A stretch of 64,000 bases of DNA. Origin: Rathayibacter sp. VKM Ac-2759. Lineage in GTDB: Bacteria > Actinomycetota > Actinomycetes > Actinomycetales > Microbacteriaceae. Shown here one piece after another: positions 56,832-64,000 of the stretch. Position 1 is the first letter of the stretch. Every line of letters starts with the position of its first letter. The position numbers and the translations under genes were made by a program. The notes below the pieces were generated by a model that saw only the letters and a program-made list of their open reading frames with translations, was not told the DNA's origin and made no database searches. The DNA is taken from positions 2,356,001 to 2,420,000 of the forward strand of contig NZ_CP047176.1 in the NCBI RefSeq assembly GCF_009834225.1, read 5' to 3'.

Positions 56832-58274
56832 ATGACCGAGACAGCCTTTTCCACCGTCGGCCTCGAGTCCGGAGACGCGGTGACCGGCACCGAGGCCGGC
56901 GCCGGCATCGACGACTCCGCGCTCCAGCAGAAGGCCAAGGACCACCTCTGGATGCACTTCACCCGCCAGTCGGTGATGGACTCCGGCGCCGGTGTGCCGA
57001 TCATCACCAAGGGCGAGGGCCACCACATCTGGGACAGCACGGGCCGCAAGTACTTCGACGGGCTCTCCGGGCTCTTCGTCGTCAACGCCGGCCACGGGCG
57101 CCGCCGTCTCGCCGAGGCCGCCGCGAAGCAGGCCGCCGAGCTGTCGTTCTTCCCGCTGTGGTCCTATGCGACGCCGTCGGCGATCGAGCTCGCCGACCGT
57201 CTGGCCGACTACGCGCCCGGCGACCTCAACCGGGTCTTCTTCTCGACCGGCGGAGGCGAGGCCGTCGAGACCGCGTTCAAGCTCGCGAAGCACTTCTGGA
57301 AGCTCCAGGGCAAGCCGGGCAAGCACAAGGTCATCTCCCGCTCCGTCGCCTACCACGGCACCCCGCAGGGAGCGCTCGCCATCACGGGTATCCCGGCCAT
57401 GAAGGCGATGTTCGAGCCGATCGTCCCGGGCGGCTTCCGCGTGCCCAACACCAACTTCTACCGGGCGCCCGAGCACGGGGACGATCTCGAGGCGTTCGGG
57501 GTGTGGGCGGCGGACCGGATCGAGGAGATGATCGAGTTCGAGGGACCGGAGACGGTCGCCGCGGTGTTCCTCGAGCCGGTGCAGAACTCCGGCGGCTGCT
57601 TCCCGCCCCCTCCCGGCTACTTCCAGCGGGTCCGCGAGATCTGCGATCGCCACGACGTCCTCCTCGTCTCGGACGAGGTGATCTGCGCCTTCGGCCGCAT
57701 CGGCCACATGTTCGCGTGCGACGAGTACGGCTACGTGCCCGACATGATCACCTGCGCCAAGGGGATGACGAGCGGGTACTCGCCCATCGGCGCGACGATC
57801 GTCAGTGACCGCATCTACGAGCCCTTCCGCCACGGTCAGGCGTCTTTCCCGCACGGCTACACCTTCGGGGGCCACCCCGTCTCGGCGGCCGTCGCTCTCG
57901 AGAACCTCGACATCTTCGAGGAGGAGAAGCTCAACGAGCGCGTCCGCGAGAACTCCCCCGTCTTCCGCTCGACCCTCGAGAAGCTGCTCGATCTGCCCAT
58001 CGTGGGCGACGTCCGCGGTGCCGGCTACTTCTTCGGGATCGAGCTCGTGAAGGACAAGACGACGAAGGAGACGTTCGACGACGACGAGTCCGAGCGCCTG
58101 CTGCGGGGCTTCCTGTCGAAAGCCCTCTTCGATGCCGGGCTCTACTGCCGCGCGGACGACCGCGGTGACCCCGTCGTGCAGCTCGCGCCGCCGCTCACGA
58201 TCGGGCCGAAGGAGTTCGACGAGATCGAGCAGATCCTCCGCGGCGTGCTGACGGAGGCGTGGGCGCGCCTCTGA
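56832..58274 (+). CDS. Class III omega-aminotransferase (putrescine/beta-alanine:pyruvate type)
   Basis: A 480-residue PLP enzyme. WMHFTRQSVMD near the start, GLSGLFVVNAGHGRRRLAEA, FSTGGGEAVETAFKLA, LVSDEVICAFGRIGHMF and the PLP lysine Lys310 in CAKGMTSGY are all typical of omega-amino acid:pyruvate and putrescine aminotransferases rather than GabT. Overlap in function with the polyamine transporter 5 kb upstream is likely: putrescine to 4-aminobutyraldehyde, then GABA for the gabT products. The substrate is inferred from family and context. Coupled to the AsnC-type regulator. Confidence 0.88.
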   Translation: MTETAFSTVGLESGDAVTGTEAGAGIDDSALQQKAKDHLWMHFTRQSVMDSGAGVPIITKGEGHHIWDSTGRKYFDGLSGLFVVNAGHGRRRLAEAAAKQAAELSFFPLWSYATPSAIELADRLADYAPGDLNRVFFSTGGGEAVETAFKLAKHFWKLQGKPGKHKVISRSVAYHGTPQGALAITGIPAMKAMFEPIVPGGFRVPNTNFYRAPEHGDDLEAFGVWAADRIEEMIEFEGPETVAAVFLEPVQNSGGCFPPPPGYFQRVREICDRHDVLLVSDEVICAFGRIGHMFACDEYGYVPDMITCAKGMTSGYSPIGATIVSDRIYEPFRHGQASFPHGYTFGGHPVSAAVALENLDIFEEEKLNERVRENSPVFRSTLEKLLDLPIVGDVRGAGYFFGIELVKDKTTKETFDDDESERLLRGFLSKALFDAGLYCRADDRGDPVVQLAPPLTIGPKEFDEIEQILRGVLTEAWARL

Positions 58275-58288
58275 GGCGCCGGCGCGCA

Positions 58289-59185
58289 TCACGCGGCTCG
58301 CTCCGCGCCGCTCCTCTGCGGAGCCGGGGTCGACTGCTGGAGCGCGCAGACGAGCCGGCGGGCGTCGAGGTCGTGCGGATCCGAGCGGGCCGCGCGGTCG
58401 GCGAGACGGAGCGCGTCCTCCTGGCGCCCCGCGGCCCAGGTGAGGGTCGCGAGCAGGACGAGCACCGGCACGCGCTCGGTGGCCGGAGCAGACGCCGCCG
58501 CGGTCGCGACGAGCTGCAGCAGCTCCGTCGACGGAGTGATAGTCGAGGCGGAGACGAGGCGGAGCGCGTGAGCGCGCCAGTCGGTCCGCTGGGCGCAGAC
58601 GATGAGCGCGGCCAGCGCATCCGGTTGCGGCGCGTTCGGCCGCCCCGCGGAGGCACGGCGCAGGAGCGCGTCCACGCCCGCTCGCGCGGGCTGGGCGAGC
58701 TCGGCCCGCGGATGCCGGTCGAGCAGGGCGTCGACCTGCGCGCAGACGGCGCGCAGAGTGCCGCGGTCGACGTCGGGGAGCAGCCGCCCCTCCGTGCGCT
58801 TCGCCGACGGCGCGTACCCGTCGCCCGCATCGCCGGCCCCAGCGCCTCGAGAGCCGGAGACGATCACCTCGAACCCCCTGATGCCCGCTCGACGCGCCGC
58901 GGTGGACAGAGCACCGCTTAGACGGCTGTCCTGGACCGCGTCGCTGTGATCCCGGTAGAGGACGGCGACGGCCGACTCCGTTCGGCCGAAACGACCCAGC
59001 GCACCGATGTACGCACGGGCGCAGGACACCGCGTCCCCTTCGGGGAGGTCGAAGCGGAGCGCTCCTGTCGCCCGCCCGCCTCGGAGCGGCACGAGGACCA
59101 GGCAGTCGCTGGGGACGAAGCCGATCAGGTCGGGGACGGACGCCAGGAGGCGGTGGTGCGGCGAGTGGAGTGCGGTGAGGGTCAT
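58289..59185 (-). CDS. DUF4192 domain-containing protein
   Basis: A 298-residue actinobacterial protein of unknown function. The diagnostic N-terminal segment is DLIGFVPSDCLVLVPLRGG (about residues 19-37), followed by an alpha/beta domain to about 150 and a helical, TPR-like C-terminal half rich in Ala/Leu. No catalytic motif is evident. A CACGAT hexamer 6 nt before the ATG fits the leaderless pattern. Convergent with the aminotransferase gene (14 nt apart). Confidence 0.85.
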   Translation of the reverse strand: MTLTALHSPHHRLLASVPDLIGFVPSDCLVLVPLRGGRATGALRFDLPEGDAVSCARAYIGALGRFGRTESAVAVLYRDHSDAVQDSRLSGALSTAARRAGIRGFEVIVSGSRGAGAGDAGDGYAPSAKRTEGRLLPDVDRGTLRAVCAQVDALLDRHPRAELAQPARAGVDALLRRASAGRPNAPQPDALAALIVCAQRTDWRAHALRLVSASTITPSTELLQLVATAAASAPATERVPVLVLLATLTWAAGRQEDALRLADRAARSDPHDLDARRLVCALQQSTPAPQRSGAERAA

Positions 59186-59429
59186 GCGGAGATCGTGGCG
59201 TCGATCGCATCGACCGCGGGAGGCTGCCCTCCGATCTGGAGACAGACTCGAGGATCTCCGCCTGTGGAGGCCGCTCGGCGCAGGGTCCGGTCCCGTTCAC
59301 CGGGGATCCTGCACTCCGGACAGCGCTGGTCGTCGCCGTGACTCCTCCCCAGGCGCAGGCTCGAGGGACTTGTGCACCGATGTCCGATTCCCGCGAGAGG
59401 GGTGGCGGAGCCCTCGATACTCTCGGGGC
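59186..59429. other. 244-bp divergent intergenic region (DUF4192 / ogt)
   Basis: No gene or repeat seen. It carries the -10-like elements for both flanking genes at its ends. Confidence 0.6.
59418..59423 (+). promoter_or_regulatory. -10 element TACTCT for the ogt-tag operon
   Basis: TACTCT 6 nt before the ATG at 59430, no binding site. Confidence 0.5.
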
Positions 59430-59924
59430 ATGAGAACGACTCCGCTCCACGTCCGTCGCGTCGACAGCCCTCTCGGCCGCATCGAGATCGGCAGCGACGG
59501 CGACTCGATCGTCTCGCTGCACATCGAGGCCGGCGGGTCGCTCCCCCACGACCACCTGCCCGAGAGCGAGGTCCCCGTGCTCGAGACCGCCGCGCGCCAG
59601 CTCGGCGAGTACTTCGCCGGCGCACGCCGTCGCTTCGACCTCCCGCTGGTCCTGCGGGGCACGCCCTTCCAGCTCGAGATCTGGAACCAGCTGCAGCGGA
59701 TCGAGTGGGGTGAGATCACCTCCTACGGCGCTCTCGGCCGGGTGACGGGCAGGCTCCGCTCGGGCCGGCCGATCGGCGGCGCGGTCGGCGCGAATCCGAT
59801 CCCGATCATCGTGGGCTGCCACCGGGTCCTTGCCGGCGACGGCCGGATCACCGGCTTCAGCGCCGGCGAAGGCATCGCCACGAAAGCCTGGCTCCTCGAC
59901 CACGAGGGGATCGCGCACCGATGA
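59430..59924 (+). CDS. ogt: Methylated-DNA-[protein]-cysteine S-methyltransferase
   Basis: A 164-residue suicide repair protein for O6-methylguanine. The N-terminal domain precedes the DNA-binding helix-turn-helix (ITSYGALGRVTGR). The active-site block is IIVGCHRVL with the acceptor Cys130; the usual PCHR is GCHR here, so the proline before the cysteine is replaced by glycine. The Asn-Pro hinge (GANPIPI) and the C-terminal GFSAGEGIATKAWLL are present. Stop overlaps tag by ATGA, forming an alkylation-repair operon. Confidence 0.9.
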   Translation: MRTTPLHVRRVDSPLGRIEIGSDGDSIVSLHIEAGGSLPHDHLPESEVPVLETAARQLGEYFAGARRRFDLPLVLRGTPFQLEIWNQLQRIEWGEITSYGALGRVTGRLRSGRPIGGAVGANPIPIIVGCHRVLAGDGRITGFSAGEGIATKAWLLDHEGIAHR

Positions 59925-60514
59925 CGGCCGCCGACGGGCTCATCACGGGCGACGACGGACGGACCCGGTGCGCATGGAGCGGAGCCGACCCCGAGTATCG
60001 CCGCTACCACGACGAGGAGTGGGGCGTCCCCCTCCACGGCGATCGCGAGCTCTTCGAGAAGATCTGCCTCGAGGGATTCCAGTCCGGGCTGTCCTGGATC
60101 ACGATCCTGCGCAAGCGCCCGCGTTTCAGAGCGGTCTTCCACGGATTCGACCTCGAGACGGTCTCCCGGATGGCCGGGGAGGATGTGGACCGCCTGATGG
60201 AGGACACCGGCATCATCCGCAACCGCGCCAAGATCCTCGCCACCATCGGCAACGCCCGGGCGGCGCTCGCCCTCCGCGAGCGAGAGGGGGAGGGAGCGAT
60301 CGACCGCCTCGTGTGGTCGTTCCAGGGGCCGCTCCCACCCCCGCCGAGAACGCCCGGAGACATCCCCACGGCGACTCCGGCGTCCCTCGCGCTCTCGAAG
60401 GCCCTCCGCGCCGCCGGCTTCCGCTTCGTCGGTCCGACGACGATGTACGCGCTGCTGCAGTCCGCCGGCGTCGTCGACGATCACCTCGCGGGCTGCTTCC
60501 GCGCGGCGGCGTGA
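59921..60514 (+). CDS. tag: DNA-3-methyladenine glycosylase I
   Basis: A 197-residue glycosylase removing 3-methyladenine. The structural zinc ligands are all present: Cys17, His30, His188 and Cys192. The catalytic-pocket region YHDEEWGVPLHGDRELFEKI and GLSWITILRKR are well conserved, as is FRFVGPTTMYALLQS near the end. It is coupled to ogt upstream. The stop is 3 nt from the convergent yaaA stop. Confidence 0.93.
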   Translation: MTAADGLITGDDGRTRCAWSGADPEYRRYHDEEWGVPLHGDRELFEKICLEGFQSGLSWITILRKRPRFRAVFHGFDLETVSRMAGEDVDRLMEDTGIIRNRAKILATIGNARAALALREREGEGAIDRLVWSFQGPLPPPPRTPGDIPTATPASLALSKALRAAGFRFVGPTTMYALLQSAGVVDDHLAGCFRAAA

Positions 60515-60517
60515 GGG

Positions 60518-61270
60518 TCAGCCCTCGCGCACCACGAGATCGACCTCGCTCGTCGAGGCGTTCGGCGTCAGCTCGAACCCCCTCCCCCTCGCCCAGTCGG
60601 CGAGCTCCTCGAGCGAGTCGGACTGCACCCCGTCCTCCACCAGCGCTCGCACGAAGCGTCCCTTGCCCTGCTTGTTGAAGTGGTTCAGGTTCCGGAGGAC
60701 CCCCGACGCGTCCCGCGACCGCACACGGACGAAGCGGCGGTCGTCGCCGAGAGCCAGCGGCCCGAGCGACGCGTAGGCCTCGCTCCGCAGATCGAGGACC
60801 AGACCGCTCAGACCGGCGAGTACCGCCGACGCCGGCTCCGCCCACCAGCGCTTGAGCGGGAGACCCGGGATGCGCGAGTCGTGCGACAGCCGGTACGCCG
60901 GGATCTCGTCCAGCGCGCAGACCGGACCCCACAGAGCCGACTGGATGATGACGGAGCGGCCGAGCCTCTCCCGCGCGTCGGCGTCGAGCGAGCCGGCGTC
61001 GAGGGCATCGAAGAGCACCCCGTCGAAGCGATCGACGGCGGGCATGGCCCGCGACGACGCGAGCGCCGCGTTCCGGTCGATCTCCTCGAGCTGGCGCGGA
61101 CCGAGCTTGAGCGCTCTGGCCGCCGCCTCGCGGTCGCGCGAGAGATCGATCAGGGCATCGCGGAGCAGCTGACGACGCTCCGTCAGCTCGGGGAACGCCA
61201 GGCGATCCAGGGCGAACGGCGAGGAGCCGCCGCTGCGCTTGGTCTCCGACGGCGGCAGGAGGACGTGCAC
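60518..61270 (-). CDS. yaaA: YaaA family peroxide stress protein
   Basis: A 250-residue member of the YaaA/DUF328 family, opening with LLPPSETKRSGG and containing the conserved FDGVLFDALDAG, SALWGPV, IPAYRLSHDSRIPGL and HFNKQGKGRFVRAL segments. In E. coli YaaA limits intracellular iron during peroxide stress, and the fold binds DNA. The lysine-rich NKQGKG segment is retained. GTG start at 61270 with AAGGAG 4-5 nt upstream. It is separated from atpC upstream by a terminator. Confidence 0.9.
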   Translation of the reverse strand: MHVLLPPSETKRSGGSSPFALDRLAFPELTERRQLLRDALIDLSRDREAAARALKLGPRQLEEIDRNAALASSRAMPAVDRFDGVLFDALDAGSLDADARERLGRSVIIQSALWGPVCALDEIPAYRLSHDSRIPGLPLKRWWAEPASAVLAGLSGLVLDLRSEAYASLGPLALGDDRRFVRVRSRDASGVLRNLNHFNKQGKGRFVRALVEDGVQSDSLEELADWARGRGFELTPNASTSEVDLVVREG

Positions 61271-61320
61271 GGGACTCCTTCTCGGGTGAGCGCCGGCGAC
61301 GCGACGGGCGCCGACGACGG

Positions 61321-61355
61321 AGGGGCCGGGCGATCTCGATGTTCGCCCGGCCCCT
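61321..61355 (-). terminator. Terminator of the atp operon
   Basis: AGGGGCCGGGCGA (61321-61333) pairs perfectly over 13 bp with 61343-61355 around a 9-nt loop. It lies 27 nt after the atpC stop, between atpC and yaaA. Confidence 0.85.
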
Positions 61356-61382
61356 CCGGATGCCGCAGGACGCGGCGGTGGT

Positions 61383-61646
61383 TCAGACGAGCGCCGCCTC
61401 GCGGGCGACGACCGTCACGACGTCGTTCTCGACCGAGAGGAAGCCGTCATCGGCCTGCGCGGTGATGCGCGTGCCGTCCACAGCCGTCACCCGGACCTCG
61501 CCGGACGCGAGGATCGCGAGCAGCGGCTCGTGTCCGGCCAGGATGCCGATCTCGCCCTCGACCGTGCGAGCGGTGAGCTGACGGGCCTCGCCGGCCCACA
61601 CCTCCGCGTTCGCGGAGACGACACTGACCTTCAGGGTGCCGGCCAT
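61383..61646 (-). CDS. atpC: ATP synthase epsilon subunit
   Basis: An 87-residue epsilon subunit with only the N-terminal beta-sandwich (LKVSVVSANAEVWAGEA, EGEIGILAGHEPLLA) and no C-terminal helical arm. This short form is common in actinobacteria and cannot inhibit rotation in the E. coli manner. Start at 61646 is 2 nt after the atpD stop. Last gene of the operon before the terminator at 61321-61355. Confidence 0.94.
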   Translation of the reverse strand: MAGTLKVSVVSANAEVWAGEARQLTARTVEGEIGILAGHEPLLAILASGEVRVTAVDGTRITAQADDGFLSVENDVVTVVAREAALV

Positions 61647-61648
61647 GA

Positions 61649-63193
<1,545 letters not shown>

Positions 63194-64000
63194 CTACTTG
63201 GAGGACGACAGAGCGTCGGCGCCGCCGACGATCTCGGCGATCTGCTGGGTGATCTCGGTCTGACGCGCGTTGTTGGCGAGCCGCGTGTACGTCTTGATGA
63301 GCGTGTCGGCGTTGTCGCTCGCCGACTTCATCGCCTTCTGGCGCGCCGCGTGCTCGGACGCCGCCGACTGCAGCATCGCGTTGAAGATGCGGCTCTCGAC
63401 GTAGACCGGGAGCAGCCGGTCGAGCACGGTCTCGGGGTCGGGCTCGAACTCGTACAGCGGGTAGAGGTCGGTGTTCTGATCCTCCGCGCCCTCGACGACC
63501 TCGAGCGGCAGGAGCCGCACGACGGTCGGCTGCTGGGTGACCATGCTGACGAAGCGGTTGTACACGAGGTGGATCTCGTCCACTCCGCCCTCCTCGTCGT
63601 CGAGGTTGTAGGCGTCGACGACCGCGTCCGCGATCTCCTTCGCCGTCTCGAAGACGGGCTGGTCGGTCCCCCCGGTCCAGATGCGCACGCTGGGGCGCTT
63701 CCGGAACGAGAAGTACGCGTTCGCCTTGCGGCCGACGAGGTAGAAGACGACCTCCTTGCCCTCGCTGCGCAGAAGCGTCGCGAGCTCCTCGGCCTCCTTG
63801 AGCACGCTCGAGGAGAAGGCTCCCGCGAGCCCGCGGTCCGAGGTGAAGATCACGATCGCAGCCGTGTCTAGCTTCTCGCGCTCGGTCGTGAGCGGGTGCT
63901 CGACGTTCGAGTAGGTCGCGACGGCCGACACGGCCCGCGTGATGGCGTTCGAGTACGGTGCCGCGGCGGCGACACGGTTCTGCGCCTTCTGGATGCGCGA
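63194..64000 (-). CDS. atpG: ATP synthase gamma subunit, C-terminal part
   Basis: The frame runs off the right window edge, so about 268 residues at the C-terminal side are present, reading [18 protein letters not shown] at the edge. The gamma rotor fold is visible: [31 protein letters not shown], and the final helix with [16 protein letters not shown] and [14 protein letters not shown]. An acidic insertion near [10 protein letters not shown] is typical of actinobacteria. The gene connects rotor and catalytic head and lies 69 nt before atpD. Confidence 0.95.
   Translation of the reverse strand, partial: SRIQKAQNRVAAAAPYSNAITRAVSAVATYSNVEHPLTTEREKLDTAAIVIFTSDRGLAGAFSSSVLKEAEELATLLRSEGKEVVFYLVGRKANAYFSFRKRPSVRIWTGGTDQPVFETAKEIADAVVDAYNLDDEEGGVDEIHLVYNRFVSMVTQQPTVVRLLPLEVVEGAEDQNTDLYPLYEFEPDPETVLDRLLPVYVESRIFNAMLQSAASEHAARQKAMKSASDNADTLIKTYTRLANNARQTEITQQIAEIVGGADALSSSK

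Overview
The window comes from a high-GC Gram-positive bacterium, most likely an actinobacterium of the Microbacteriaceae (Rathayibacter/Clavibacter-like). This is inferred from the strong G/C third-position bias, the dxr-rip1-ispG and proS-nusA-ylxR-infB-rbfA gene orders, and families typical of that group (DUF4192, DUF6804, CYTH-CHAD, maltokinase). It is ordinary chromosome. I see no phage, insertion sequence, CRISPR array, rRNA or tRNA.

Layout. 1-8.9 kb: end of a phosphodiesterase, a Stealth sugar-phosphotransferase with a coupled small membrane protein, a CYTH-CHAD protein, an S9 oligopeptidase, maltokinase and CorA. 9.0-13.1 kb: sbcD and an sbcC split over three frames by two single-base shifts. 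13.2-16.2 kb: a TPP-riboswitch thiamine salvage operon (thiM, thiE, thiD-tenA fusion). 16.2-25.4 kb: a SNF2-type helicase, a CsoR/RcnR-type regulator with a macrodomain protein, an SGNH hydrolase, an SDR oxidoreductase, and ribF, two membrane proteins and truB. 25.4-29.4 kb: panE, a uridine-kinase-like protein without a P-loop, mutY and an RNB ribonuclease. 29.4-36.5 kb: the translation/transcription block rbfA-infB-ylxR-nusA-proS (minus strand, no rimP). 36.5-41.2 kb: the MEP-pathway and intramembrane protease block ispG-rip1-dxr, interrupted by a 121-bp tandem array. 41.2-51.8 kb: an FKBP lipoprotein, two gabT paralogues with plsC and osmC between them, asparaginase, and a polyamine-type ABC transporter (potDABC-like). 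51.9-56.1 kb: a PP2C - FHA - EccC/FtsK-like operon. 56.3-61.3 kb: an AsnC regulator with a class III aminotransferase, DUF4192, the alkylation repair pair ogt-tag, and yaaA. 61.4-64.0 kb: the atpG-atpD-atpC end of the ATP synthase operon.

How the parts may fit. The polyamine-type transporter, two GABA transaminases, the AsnC-linked aminotransferase and asparaginase suggest nitrogen scavenging through polyamines, GABA and asparagine. The thi genes salvage thiamine breakdown products rather than make the pyrimidine and thiazole moieties from scratch. The EccC-like ATPase with FHA and PP2C partners is the closest thing to an undescribed system, because no WXG100 substrate or membrane-channel gene accompanies it here.

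The most notable non-gene signals are these. Many genes have a -10-like hexamer exactly 6 nt before the start codon, pointing to widespread leaderless mRNAs. A family of intergenic hairpins has a near-identical 19-nt arm. A 27-bp perfect inverted repeat lies between infB and rbfA. The 121-bp tandem array lies inside the rip1-ispG block.
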